Assembly: GCA_045114175.1 (NCBI GenBank)
Contig: JBGUJZ010000010.1
Coordinates: forward strand, 1 to 31,221
Length of the DNA stretch: 31,221 nucleotides
Direction of reading: 5' to 3'
Source of the DNA: Cacconaster sp045114175
GTDB taxonomy: Bacteria > Bacteroidota > Bacteroidia > Bacteroidales > UBA932
Shown: in pieces, positions 6,709 through 14,214 of the stretch
How the letters are laid out: the number at the start of each line of letters is the position of its first letter
Position numbering within the stretch: position 1 is the first letter of the stretch
Program-made: the position numbers and the translations under genes
Notes under the pieces: model-generated
What the model saw: only the letters and a program-made list of their open reading frames with translations
The model's database searches: none
Told to the model about the DNA's origin: nothing

Positions 6709-6805
6709 CACTAACTGACAGAAATGTTTCAGTATAGTTTCAGTAAAGACGTTTTTAGAAAATATAATTTACTGATTAACTGATATTTATCGCTAAAAGT
6801 TAGTG
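6709..6805. promoter_or_regulatory. Putative integrase arm-site cluster at the right island end
   Basis: The AT-rich stretch is bounded by CACTAAC (6709-6715) and its inverse GTTAGTG (6799-6805). It contains GAAATGTTTCAGTA (6721-6734), identical to 5362-5375 at the other end, plus further CAGTAA and TTACTG motifs. It directly abuts the 59-bp repeat, as arm sites would in attR. The rest of 6590-6951 holds no gene apart from the SanA remnant. Confidence 0.5.
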
Positions 6806-6806
6806 C

Positions 6807-6865
6807 TCCTGTTCCGGGCACGATGAAGATGCAACTACTTGTTTTAGGTGGTTGCATTTTCGTTT
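6807..6865 (+). repeat. Attachment-site core, right copy (attR-like)
   Basis: Second copy of the 59-bp repeat that begins in tRNA-Leu, with two transitions. It reproduces the last 14 bases of the tRNA and the terminator stem but not the complete T-run. Confidence 0.85.
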
Positions 6866-6891
6866 AGTATCATACGGATAACGCAATATTG

Positions 6892-6932
6892 TGTACCATT
6901 TTGGTACATTTAAACAAAAACAACTATATTTG
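6892..6932 (+). promoter_or_regulatory. Toxin-antitoxin promoter with palindromic operator
   Basis: TATATTTG (6925-6932) is the -7 box, with TTG at 6901-6903 spaced 21 bp upstream. A perfect inverted repeat, TGTACCA-TTT-TGGTACA (6892-6908), covers the -33 element. This suits autorepression by the antitoxin or the toxin-antitoxin complex. Confidence 0.7.
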
Positions 6933-6951
6933 TAGCGTAAAAACACTCGTT

Positions 6952-7218
6952 ATGGTTGTTGTTAGCAGTAGAGAATTCAGGGCCAACCAGAGAAAATATT
7001 TTGACCTGGCCCACAGAAATGTTGTCGTGATCACCTCCAGGTCGCACGGCAGTTACCGTCTTGTTCCTATCGCAGAAGACGATATTCTCGTCGATCATGC
7101 TACACTGGAAGCTAAAATCCGTCAGGGCATCGCCGATTATGAAGCCGGCAAAGTGCATAGAATGAAAGAAGGTGAGAGTAGCGAGGATTTCCTCGGCCGG
7201 TTGATTAATGAGGCGTGA
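6952..7218 (+). CDS. Antitoxin, Phd/YefM family
   Basis: The 88-residue protein begins MVVVSSREFRANQRKYFDLA and continues with VVITSRSHGSYRLVPI, the N-terminal DNA-binding fold of Phd/YefM antitoxins. The C-terminal half is polar (GKVHRMKEGESSEDFLGRLI) as expected for the toxin-wrapping segment. The start at 6952 is chosen because an upstream in-frame start at 6889 lies before the -7 box. It is followed at once by a YoeB-like toxin, and the palindrome at 6892-6908 is its likely operator. Confidence 0.9.
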   Translation: MVVVSSREFRANQRKYFDLAHRNVVVITSRSHGSYRLVPIAEDDILVDHATLEAKIRQGIADYEAGKVHRMKEGESSEDFLGRLINEA

Positions 7219-7219
7219 C

Positions 7220-7483
7220 ATGTATTCGATTGTATTTTCTGACGACGCAAAGAAAGACTTGAAAGAGCTTCAGAAGAAGGCGCCGCAAGCACTATCCAAA
7301 CTCGCAAAGCTTTTGGATGAACTCAAAGAACACCCTCGAACTGGCACAGGACAGGTGGAGCCGCTAAAGGGCTACGACGGAACCGTCTATTCCCGACGAA
7401 TCACTCAGCAGCACAGACTCGTCTACAAGGTATATGATGAAGTCGTCGAGGTCCTCGTTTTATCAGCGTTTGGACACTATTAA
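7220..7483 (+). CDS. mRNA-interferase toxin, YoeB/Txe (RelE superfamily)
   Basis: YoeB toxins cut mRNA at the ribosomal A site. The protein, 87 residues from the ATG at 7220, has the family's late motifs: VEPLKG with the catalytic Glu, SRRIT with the Arg, HRLVYKV, and a terminal GHY with the His. An ATG at 7208 overlapping the antitoxin stop would add MRRD and may be used for translational coupling. The start at 7220 (MYSIVFS) matches the family start better. The gene appears intact and should be held in check by the upstream antitoxin. Confidence 0.9.
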   Translation: MYSIVFSDDAKKDLKELQKKAPQALSKLAKLLDELKEHPRTGTGQVEPLKGYDGTVYSRRITQQHRLVYKVYDEVVEVLVLSAFGHY

Positions 7484-7489
7484 CAATCC

Positions 7490-8131
7490 ATGACAACTGG
7501 TAAGCGCATAATAATATGGTTATTAGGGATTTGCCTGCTTTCGGCGGGGTTTGTCCTATACTGTAATATTCGGATTAGCCATTATGCGAAGCCCCGGATA
7601 TTTGATAGTGTCCCGGAAGTCCCTCATTATCATGCCGCATTGGTTTTAGGTACGGCGCCCACTCTTATAAATGGAACTCCGAACCTTTACTTCAGATACC
7701 GGATCAATGCCTGCAGCGATTTGTATCATGCAGGGAAGATTGATAGAATCATTGTCAGTGGAGACAATCGACACGTTTCATACAATGAACCCGAAGAAAT
7801 GAAGAATGCCTTAATTGACAAGGGAATCCCAGCGGATGTGATCTTCTTGGACTATGCAGGATTCAGGACTTTTGATTCTGTGGTCAGAGCGAAAAAGATA
7901 TTCGGACAGTCTTCCTTTATTGTGGTCAGCCAGAAGTTTCATAATGAACGGGCCATTTTCATTGCTGCGAAGAAAGGTATTGATGCCGTTGGGTATAATG
8001 CTCGTGATGTCAACATCCATTATGGCTTAACTACCCGCATTCGGGAATGTTTCGCAAGGTGTAAAGTGTTTCTGGATCTTCTCATTGGTAAGAAGCCGCA
8101 TTTCTTGGGCGCTCCGGTTGATATCGAATAA
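7490..8131 (+). CDS. SanA/YdcF/ElyC-type DUF218 membrane protein
   Basis: The 213-residue protein has one N-terminal membrane helix (IIIWLLGICLLSAGFVLYCNI) and a DUF218 domain. Typical motifs are ALVLGTAPT near residue 55, FRYRINACSDLYHAGK, IIVSGDN and VVSQKFHNERAIFIA. E. coli SanA contributes to envelope barrier function and resistance to vancomycin. The biochemical activity of the family is not established. It starts 6 bp after the toxin gene and may be cotranscribed with it. A diverged copy of its last 26 codons lies in the island at 6618-6695. Confidence 0.85.
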   Translation: MTTGKRIIIWLLGICLLSAGFVLYCNIRISHYAKPRIFDSVPEVPHYHAALVLGTAPTLINGTPNLYFRYRINACSDLYHAGKIDRIIVSGDNRHVSYNEPEEMKNALIDKGIPADVIFLDYAGFRTFDSVVRAKKIFGQSSFIVVSQKFHNERAIFIAAKKGIDAVGYNARDVNIHYGLTTRIRECFARCKVFLDLLIGKKPHFLGAPVDIE

Positions 8132-8160
8132 CAAGCGATGCTTTTTTTGCCCTTGGGCAC

Positions 8161-8403
8161 CTACTCGTCGTAGATATCCTCCTCCAGTACGGCGCCTTCG
8201 GGGTCGGGCTGGTAGTCGAGGATGTCGCCGGGGGTGCAGTCCAGCACCTTGCAGATTTTGTTGAGGGTGGTGAAGCGGATGGCGCGGCCCTTCCCAGTCT
8301 TGAGCAGGGAGAGATTGGTCATGGAGATCCCAATCTTTTCCGAGAGCTCCGAGAGCTTCATGTGGCGCTCCCAGAGCATTTTATCCAGGTTTACGGTAAT
8401 CAT
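8161..8403 (-). CDS. XRE-family helix-turn-helix regulator
   Basis: The 80-residue protein is almost entirely a Cro/C1-type helix-turn-helix domain. It includes MKLSELSEKIGISMTNLSLL and a typical ending, LNKICKVLDCTPGDILDYQP, as in YozG-like regulators. An acidic tail follows. Its start overlaps the end of the DUF2975 gene by 4 bp (ATGA). This pair is a recurrent arrangement in which the small regulator follows the membrane protein. Its target is unknown, and autoregulation from the promoter at 8911-8918 is plausible. Confidence 0.92.
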   Translation of the reverse strand: MITVNLDKMLWERHMKLSELSEKIGISMTNLSLLKTGKGRAIRFTTLNKICKVLDCTPGDILDYQPDPEGAVLEEDIYDE

Positions 8404-8876
8404 ATTGATAGGCTGCTGTCTTTTGCGGCGTGGTAGGCCATTTTATAGAGTCCGGCGAACAGAAGGACAATAAGAGGAATCAAGATGGTATTGGAGTCAA
8501 TCATCAAGGCCGATTCTCCTTTGACCACGGCGCCATAATTGGAGTGGACAAAGGCGAGAAGCGCAGCAACCAGGGCCGCCCAGCGAATGATTGCGATGTT
8601 GGATTTAGGGAAGATCTTACCGTCTTTCAGACCCTTGTTTGTACGGTACAGAAAGATGCAACACAGAATGAAAAGGGCAGTAACGCCGATGAAACGGGCA
8701 ATCAGGATAAAGATTTGCCAACCCTTTATGTCCGGATTCCAGGTCAAAGGATAGATGTAGCTGCTTACCCATAACTGGGCAATCATCTCCCAGTAGATAT
8801 AAGCCAGTGTCAAACCACCAAGAATGAGGGTGGCGATGGAGAGCCTTTTGATGCTTCTTTGCGTTTGATTCTTCAT
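8400..8876 (-). CDS. DUF2975 integral membrane protein
   Basis: The 158-residue protein has four predicted transmembrane segments, around residues 12-32, 53-75, 95-115 and 128-148. It carries the LKDGKIFPKSNI stretch typical of DUF2975 proteins. Function is unknown. It is translationally coupled to the downstream XRE regulator, which suggests a sensor-regulator pair, but that is inference. Its promoter TATCTTTG lies 34 bp upstream, back to back with the antiporter promoter. Confidence 0.85.
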   Translation of the reverse strand: MKNQTQRSIKRLSIATLILGGLTLAYIYWEMIAQLWVSSYIYPLTWNPDIKGWQIFILIARFIGVTALFILCCIFLYRTNKGLKDGKIFPKSNIAIIRWAALVAALLAFVHSNYGAVVKGESALMIDSNTILIPLIVLLFAGLYKMAYHAAKDSSLSI

Positions 8877-8910
8877 ATCGTTGTTTACTTTGTTACGGAC
8901 AATCGACAGA

Positions 8911-8918
8911 CAAAGATA
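8911..8918 (-). promoter_or_regulatory. -7 element for the DUF2975/XRE pair
   Basis: TATCTTTG on the - strand, 34 bp before the start codon at 8876. Confidence 0.65.
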
Positions 8919-8990
8919 GTGCCAATTTTACGAAAAACATAAAATATCTTTACGAAATTCATAAATACTCCCAAAGTCCCCAAAATGTAT

Positions 8991-8998
8991 TACCTTTG
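8991..8998 (+). promoter_or_regulatory. -7 element for the antiporter gene, leaderless
   Basis: TACCTTTG ends 5 bases before the ATG at 9004, so the transcript should begin at or next to the start codon. Confidence 0.65.
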
Positions 8999-9003
8999 TA
9001 TCT

Positions 9004-10488
9004 ATGATTTTGCTATCCGCTATTACAAGCACCTTCCTATCCAAGAACCTGCTTCTTGTGGTTGCGGTGCTGCTCTTTGCCGCCATTATGGTGGTCAAGG
9101 CGGGAAGCCGGCTCGGTGCACCGTTTTTGCTGCTGTTCCTGGTGTTGGGTTTGCTGGCAGGACCGGACGTGCTGGGTTTGGATTTCACCGATTATGAACA
9201 GATAGAGCATATAGGCCATCTGGCACTGACCATCATTATTTTTCAGGCGGGCCTCGAGACCTCTCTCAAAGAGACGCGCCCCGTCATGAAGCAGGGTTTG
9301 CTGCTCTCTACGGTCGGAGTCTTGCTGATGGTCCTTCTGGTGGGCGGTTTCGCATGGTTGGCTTTCGGGAAAAAGTTGGGCCTTTCGGTGGCCGGCTGCT
9401 TCCTGCTGGCGGCTATCCTCAGCTCCACTGACTCTGAATCGGTGTTCTCCGTTTTCCATGAGAAACGGTTGAAACTCAGAGAGAACCTGACCCCGATGCT
9501 GGAGCTTGAATCCGGTAGTAACGACCCGATTGCATTTGGAGTCACCCTCATTACCATTGACATCATGACAAATAGCGTCCATTTCGCATATAGTGAAATG
9601 CCGCCTATTATTACGGGCCTCCTGTTGTTCATGATCCAGATCCTTGTGGGATTGGTCATCGGCATCACGGTAGGATATGTGGCCCAATCGGCAGTGAGCC
9701 GGATCCGCTTCTCCAGCAGTGCACTCGCTTCCATTATGATTCTGAGTTTTGGATTCCTTTCCAGCGGATTGGCTTCGCTCTTCTACGGCAACGGCCTTTT
9801 GGCAATCTATGTGACGGCCATTATGATTGGCAGCAAAGCCAAGATTCAAGACCGGAAAGAGGTCTTCAATTTCTTTGAGGGCGCTTCGTGGCTGATGCAA
9901 CTGGTGATGTTCCTCTTGCTCGGTATGCTGGCCCACCCCTCACAGATCCTTCCGATTCTCCTGCCCGGTTTGCTGATCGCCCTCTTTATGATGCTCGTCG
10001 CCCGTCCGGCAAGCGTGATGCTCACCTTGCTGCCCTTCAGGAAGCTTTCCATGCGCGCCAAAACCTTCGTTTCGTGGGTCGGCGTGAAGGGTGCGGGCCC
10101 GATTCTCTGCGCCTTGATGCCGATGGTTGCAGGCATGAAAGACGGTGCGCTGCTCTTCAACCTGGTCTTTGTCATTACGCTGGTTTCGCTCTTTGTGCAG
10201 GGCGGAACCCTGATTCCGGCGGCCAAGTTGCTGAAGGTTAGTTATGAGGACGACAAGAAGGTGGAATCCTTCGGAATGGATATTCCTGAAGAAATGGGTA
10301 TGCTGCGCGACCATACCGTTACGGAAGAGGACCTGATGAACGGTGCCACGCTCCGCGACCTGCATCTGCCGCACGGCATCCGGGTTACGATGGTGCGGCG
10401 TGACGGCCGGTTCCTGGTCCCTCACGGCAGCATGGGACTCAAGCCGAATGATCACCTGCTGATCATTGTCGGTGAATCCGACGATTAA
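9004..10488 (+). CDS. Potassium/proton antiporter, NhaP2/CvrA type
   Basis: The 494-residue protein has about twelve membrane helices of the CPA1 cation:proton antiporter fold. These include the QAGLETSLKETRP and SSTDSESVFSVF regions and the conserved LELESGSNDPIA motif with its Asn-Asp pair. A cytoplasmic RCK_C (TrkA-C) ligand-binding domain occupies roughly residues 420-494, ending DHLLIIVGESDD. This places it with NhaP2-type K+/H+ antiporters, which export K+ in alkaline or high-K+ conditions. The ATG is only 5 bases after the -7 box. The next in-frame Met would remove the first helix, so a leaderless mRNA is likely. Confidence 0.9.
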   Translation: MILLSAITSTFLSKNLLLVVAVLLFAAIMVVKAGSRLGAPFLLLFLVLGLLAGPDVLGLDFTDYEQIEHIGHLALTIIIFQAGLETSLKETRPVMKQGLLLSTVGVLLMVLLVGGFAWLAFGKKLGLSVAGCFLLAAILSSTDSESVFSVFHEKRLKLRENLTPMLELESGSNDPIAFGVTLITIDIMTNSVHFAYSEMPPIITGLLLFMIQILVGLVIGITVGYVAQSAVSRIRFSSSALASIMILSFGFLSSGLASLFYGNGLLAIYVTAIMIGSKAKIQDRKEVFNFFEGASWLMQLVMFLLLGMLAHPSQILPILLPGLLIALFMMLVARPASVMLTLLPFRKLSMRAKTFVSWVGVKGAGPILCALMPMVAGMKDGALLFNLVFVITLVSLFVQGGTLIPAAKLLKVSYEDDKKVESFGMDIPEEMGMLRDHTVTEEDLMNGATLRDLHLPHGIRVTMVRRDGRFLVPHGSMGLKPNDHLLIIVGESDD

Positions 10489-10498
10489 TCTTTATAAC

Positions 10499-11287
10499 GT
10501 GAATAAAAAGCTGACAGGCACCGCCTTGATTACCGGCGGGGATTCGGGCATCGGGCTGGAATATGCCCGACAGCTCGCGGCGCTGGGATGTAACCTGGCT
10601 CTGGTGAGCAACCGTCCGCAGGCGCTGGAAGAGGCTTCGCGCGCGCTCAGTTCGGAATATGGTGTGCACGTGGCTGTGCTGGAGGCCGATCTGGCCATCC
10701 CCGGCGCAGCGCAAACCGTGGTGGCTTGGTGCGACCGTGAGGGCCTCTGCCCCGATATCCTCATCAACAATGCCGGCATGTTCTTTATGGAATACCTTGG
10801 TTCCGAGAGCCTTGGCAAGGCCGACAAGATGATGGCGCTGCACATGCAAACGGTGGCCGACCTGTGCATTTTGTTAGGTGCGCGGATGAAAGAGCGGGGG
10901 AGTGGCCGCATCCTGAATATGGGATCGATGACGGCCTGGATTCCCGCGCCGGGCATTGCCGTTTACTCCGCCTCCAAGGCCTTTCTGGTGAGCTTTGGCA
11001 AGGGCCTCGGACACGAACTGCGGCCCTTCGGCGTGACACTTACCACCGTCTGCCCGGCTGCGGTGGATACCGGCCTCTATCCGCTGACGCCGCGCCTGCG
11101 CCGCAACTTGCGCCGCATCGGCATTATCCGCACGCCGCAGTGGCTGGCCCACAAAGGCTTGCGCGCCATGTTCCGCGGCCGCCGACAGCTTCGCCCCGGC
11201 CCCCTGAACCGTCTGGTTCCCTGCCTCATCCGCCTGCTTCCTGCCCGCACCATCGACCGCCTCGGCCGCAAATGGATAGACCGGTAG
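10499..11287 (+). CDS. Short-chain dehydrogenase/reductase (SDR)
   Basis: The protein is 262 residues from the GTG at 10499. It has the classical SDR features: the N-terminal nucleotide-binding TALITGGDSGIGLEYA, the NNAG motif, a Ser in NMGSM and the catalytic YSASK. The substrate is unknown; family members act on acyl, sugar or steroid carbonyl groups. A TTG at 10466 inside the antiporter gene could add 11 residues, but the GTG directly precedes the Rossmann motif and follows the antiporter stop by 10 bp, so it is preferred. No promoter is seen, so cotranscription with the antiporter is likely. Confidence 0.88.
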   Translation: MNKKLTGTALITGGDSGIGLEYARQLAALGCNLALVSNRPQALEEASRALSSEYGVHVAVLEADLAIPGAAQTVVAWCDREGLCPDILINNAGMFFMEYLGSESLGKADKMMALHMQTVADLCILLGARMKERGSGRILNMGSMTAWIPAPGIAVYSASKAFLVSFGKGLGHELRPFGVTLTTVCPAAVDTGLYPLTPRLRRNLRRIGIIRTPQWLAHKGLRAMFRGRRQLRPGPLNRLVPCLIRLLPARTIDRLGRKWIDR

Positions 11288-11324
11288 CGGGGTTCATTTT
11301 TTGCCGACTTTTCATTTTATTATT

Positions 11325-11332
11325 TAACTTTG
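11325..11332 (+). promoter_or_regulatory. -7 element upstream of the HU-domain protein and dnaG
   Basis: TAACTTTG, ending 9 bases before the ATG at 11342. Confidence 0.7.
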
Positions 11333-11341
11333 TGTTTTGCA

Positions 11342-12040
11342 ATGGAAGTCGGCGTTTTTTCTAAGTGCATCAAGGAGTTGATTCTGGACCACGACGCGGT
11401 CGCGGTTCCGGGACTCGGCGTGTTCACGGCGGAACTGATGCCGGCCAGTTTTTCGGATCATCGCACCACCATCAATCCGCCCTACCGCGAGCTGACCTTC
11501 AGCAAGTGCGATGTCACGCCGGAAGAGGGCTCGATGCTCAACGATTTCATTTGCAGAGAAATGAACGTTTCGCCGGAGCAGGCGGACGTGGAGCTGAAGT
11601 GGTGCCTGAGTCGCATCCATTCTGAATTAGAGGGCAACCGCACCTGCACGCTTCCGGGGCTGGGCGCAATGCGGTCCACCTCTCAGTCCGACTATTTCTT
11701 TGTCTCCGACGACAACCTGGATATCTTCCCCGACGGGTTCGGCCTGGAGCCGGTGAGCATCAAGGCCATCGACGAACAGCCTGCGCGTCGCAAGCCCTCG
11801 CGCGCTGAGCGCAAAGCCGCCAAGGCCGCTCGCGCTGCGGCTAAAACTCCCGCTACCAAGCGCCGTCGTCTTCCCGTTCTGGTTCGCATCCTCCTCTGGC
11901 TGCTGGCCATCGCTGCCATTGCCGTTGGTGCCATTCTCCTGGTTTTCCCGGATGGTTTTGCCGGGTTCGGCGAGTTCTTCAGCAGCGTGATGGACCACAT
12001 CCTCTACACCAAGGAGGAACTTCAACTGCTTGGGAGGTAG
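11342..12040 (+). CDS. HU-domain (CCDC81-like) single-pass membrane protein
   Basis: From the ATG at 11342 the protein is 232 residues. The N-terminal 130 residues look like the paired CCDC81-type HU domains of Bacteroidota, with VPGLGVFTAEL in the first unit and LPGLGAMRSTS in the second. A basic Lys/Arg/Ala-rich linker (about residues 145-175) leads into one membrane helix (LVRILLWLLAIAAIAVGAILLVF) and a short tail. Many relatives end in a SPOR domain; this one does not. The role is unknown. HU-like folds suggest DNA or partner binding near the membrane. It ends 4 bp before dnaG, and the two appear cotranscribed. Confidence 0.78.
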   Translation: MEVGVFSKCIKELILDHDAVAVPGLGVFTAELMPASFSDHRTTINPPYRELTFSKCDVTPEEGSMLNDFICREMNVSPEQADVELKWCLSRIHSELEGNRTCTLPGLGAMRSTSQSDYFFVSDDNLDIFPDGFGLEPVSIKAIDEQPARRKPSRAERKAAKAARAAAKTPATKRRRLPVLVRILLWLLAIAAIAVGAILLVFPDGFAGFGEFFSSVMDHILYTKEELQLLGR

Positions 12041-12044
12041 CGCC

Positions 12045-14087
12045 ATGATCGACCGCACTACCAAAGACAGAATCCTCGCCGCCACCAGGATTGAAGAGGT
12101 CATCGGCGATTTTATCGCCCTCAAGCGCCGCGGCGCCAACTGGTGGGGTATCTGCCCGTTCCATCAGGACAAACGTCCCTCCCTGGCCGTTTCCCCGAGC
12201 AAAGGTATATTCAAGTGTTTCGCCTGCGGCGAATCCGGCAACGCCGTTTCGTTCGTGATGAAGCACGAGCATCTGACCTATGCCGAGGCGCTGAAGTATC
12301 TGGCCAAGAAGTACCATATCGAGGTGGTGGAGAAGGAAGAGACCCCGGAAGAGATTGCCAGCCGCCTCAAGCACGAGAGCTTGCTGGTGGTGTCGGAGTT
12401 TGCCCAGAAGTATTTCCAGGATGTTCTGTGGAACGACGAGAACGGTCGCGCCATAGGCCTTTCCTATTTCCACGAGCGCAAGTTTACCGACGAGACCATC
12501 CGTAAGTTTGGCCTCGGCTACACGCCCACGCGCCCGCACACCCTCACCAAGGATGCCACGGCCAAGGGCTATAAAGAAGAGTATCTGGTAGATGCGGGCC
12601 TTTGTATCCGTCGTGAAGACGGCAGCGTCGTAGATAAGTTCTACGATCGCGTGATGTTCCCCATCTACTCCATCAGCGGACGCGTGATTGCTTTCGGCGG
12701 CCGCACGCTCAAGAACGACAAGAGCGTAGCGAAGTATGTAAATACCGCCGGAACAGAGATTTACAACAAGAGCGAGTCGCTCTACGGTATCTTCCAGGCC
12801 AAGAATGCCATCATCAAAGCCGATAAGTGCATTCTGGTGGAAGGTTATGCCGATGTGATCTCGATGCACCAGCAGGGCATCCAGAACGTGGTGGCCTCCT
12901 CCGGTACGTCGCTGACCATCGGCCAGATCCGTCTCATCAAGCGCTTTACCTCCAATATCACCATCATTTACGATGGCGATGCAGCCGGCATCAAGGCAGC
13001 CGTGCGCGGTACCGACCTGGTGCTGGAAGAGGGGTTGAATGTGCGCATTGTGGTGCTGCCGCCCGAGGACGACCCGGACACCTTCGCGCAGGCCCGGACC
13101 ACCACCGAGATTCTGGAGTTTCTGGCTGAAAATGAGCGGGATTTCATCTCGTTCAAGAGCGATCTGGCTGAGACCGACATTGCGGCCGATCCGCTCTCGC
13201 GCAGCAAGTTGATCAACGAGATTATTCAGAGTATCGCCGTGGTGCCCGACGCCATCCTCCGCAAGGAATACGTGGAGATGGTGGCCGAGCGGTTCCGCCA
13301 GAGCGATGCCGATATTCTGGCCAAAATCACTGCGATCCGCGACGAGAAGAAGCGTCAGGCTCACTTGCGTGACCGTTCGCTGGAGCCGCAGTTGCCGCCG
13401 GCTATCGCGCAGGAAACCAGCGCGGCAGATGATTTTGGGATGGAGCCCATCAGCGAACCGCTGGATCAGCCCGAGCCGATGGAGACCAATCCCTATGTCA
13501 TCACCAATCCGCTGCTGGCCGTGCAGGAGAAGGAGTTGACCGACTATCTGTTGCGATTTGGGTCGTATCCACTTCATTTCGAGAAAGATATGCTTTATGG
13601 CGCAGCACCGGCCGAGCGCATCAACGTGGAGACCTACGTCCGCGAGGCGCTGCGCGATGATGATATCGTTTTTGCTAACCGGCTCTACCGCGAGTTGTTC
13701 GACGAGTATTACGCTTTCGTGGCCACGCTGCCGGAAGAGATGGAGATCCGCGAGCGGCAGGGGGCCATCACCCGCCACTTCGCCAACCTGGAGAACCAGA
13801 CGCTCCTGCGCGAATCGCTGAACCTGGCTTTTGATGATCAGGAGCTGACGGTCAAGGTGTACCGCGATACGTTGGAGCCTGAGGAGCAGCGTCTCGGCGA
13901 TACGGTTCCCAAATCGATGATCCTTTATAAGTTGCGGATCACCGAGCAGCACTGCAGCGAACTCTCCGCCCAGATCAATGCAGCGCAGCGAGACGGCGAC
14001 GATGCCACCCTGCGGGATTTGGTGCAGCGCCTTTCCCTGCTGAACAAGGTCAAGCTGCAATTCTCCAAGGAACTGAAAAGGTTGTAA
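12045..14087 (+). CDS. dnaG: DNA primase DnaG
   Basis: DnaG synthesises RNA primers at the replication fork. The 680-residue protein starts at the ATG at 12045, preceded by GGGAGG at 12031-12036. It has the CHC2 zinc finger (Cys37, His40, Cys58, Cys61), the RNA polymerase core, and a Toprim domain with CILVEGYAD and YDGDAAGIKAA supplying the acidic residues. A C-terminal helicase-interacting region follows. Length is normal. An in-frame start at 12030 would overlap the upstream gene and lacks the ribosome-binding sequence. Confidence 0.97.
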   Translation: MIDRTTKDRILAATRIEEVIGDFIALKRRGANWWGICPFHQDKRPSLAVSPSKGIFKCFACGESGNAVSFVMKHEHLTYAEALKYLAKKYHIEVVEKEETPEEIASRLKHESLLVVSEFAQKYFQDVLWNDENGRAIGLSYFHERKFTDETIRKFGLGYTPTRPHTLTKDATAKGYKEEYLVDAGLCIRREDGSVVDKFYDRVMFPIYSISGRVIAFGGRTLKNDKSVAKYVNTAGTEIYNKSESLYGIFQAKNAIIKADKCILVEGYADVISMHQQGIQNVVASSGTSLTIGQIRLIKRFTSNITIIYDGDAAGIKAAVRGTDLVLEEGLNVRIVVLPPEDDPDTFAQARTTTEILEFLAENERDFISFKSDLAETDIAADPLSRSKLINEIIQSIAVVPDAILRKEYVEMVAERFRQSDADILAKITAIRDEKKRQAHLRDRSLEPQLPPAIAQETSAADDFGMEPISEPLDQPEPMETNPYVITNPLLAVQEKELTDYLLRFGSYPLHFEKDMLYGAAPAERINVETYVREALRDDDIVFANRLYRELFDEYYAFVATLPEEMEIRERQGAITRHFANLENQTLLRESLNLAFDDQELTVKVYRDTLEPEEQRLGDTVPKSMILYKLRITEQHCSELSAQINAAQRDGDDATLRDLVQRLSLLNKVKLQFSKELKRL

Positions 14088-14093
14088 AAAAAT

Positions 14094-14123
14094 TTGCAGG
14101 TTTGAAAATTATACCTACATTTG
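14094..14123 (+). promoter_or_regulatory. tRNA-Ala promoter
   Basis: TTG at 14094-14096 and TACATTTG at 14116-14123 are separated by 19 bp. The mature tRNA begins 16 bp further on. The -33 element lies just after the dnaG stop. Confidence 0.78.
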
Positions 14124-14139
14124 CATCCGCAATTGTCAC

Positions 14140-14213
14140 GGGGGTATAGCTCAGTTGGCTAGAGCATCTGCTTTGCAAGCAGAGGGTCGTCGGTTCGACT
14201 CCGACTATCTCCA
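14140..14213 (+). tRNA. tRNA-Ala (anticodon TGC)
   Basis: A 74-nt cloverleaf with acceptor strands GGGGGTA and TATCTCC (two G-U pairs) and discriminator A. The anticodon loop TTTGCAA gives TGC. CCA is not encoded. Confidence 0.97.
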
Positions 14214-14214
14214 C

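Larger units (their letters stand above)
5276..6865. mobile_element. Small integrated island at tRNA-Leu, no integrase
   Basis: Direct 59-bp repeats bound about 1.5 kb. Just inside each repeat are clusters of CAGTAA/TTACTG, arranged like integrase arm sites in attL and attR. The interior is AT-rich: 17 of 60 bases at 6301-6360 are G or C, against 42 of 60 at 11761-11820 in the core genome. Contents are a frameshifted lipoprotein gene and the 3' tail of a SanA-like gene. No integrase, relaxase or transposase is present, so this is a remnant or an element mobilised in trans. Confidence 0.75.

Noticed and set aside
8132..8160. A third attachment core or a terminator after the SanA-like gene
   Set aside because: Only a short GGGCAC match to the core is present, and the small GCCC/GGGC hairpin has its T-run on the wrong side.
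11979..14060. A 693-codon open frame on the - strand opposite dnaG
   Set aside because: It is the antisense shadow of a complete dnaG with all primase motifs. High GC content and codon bias keep the complementary frame open. It has no promoter and no recognisable domain.
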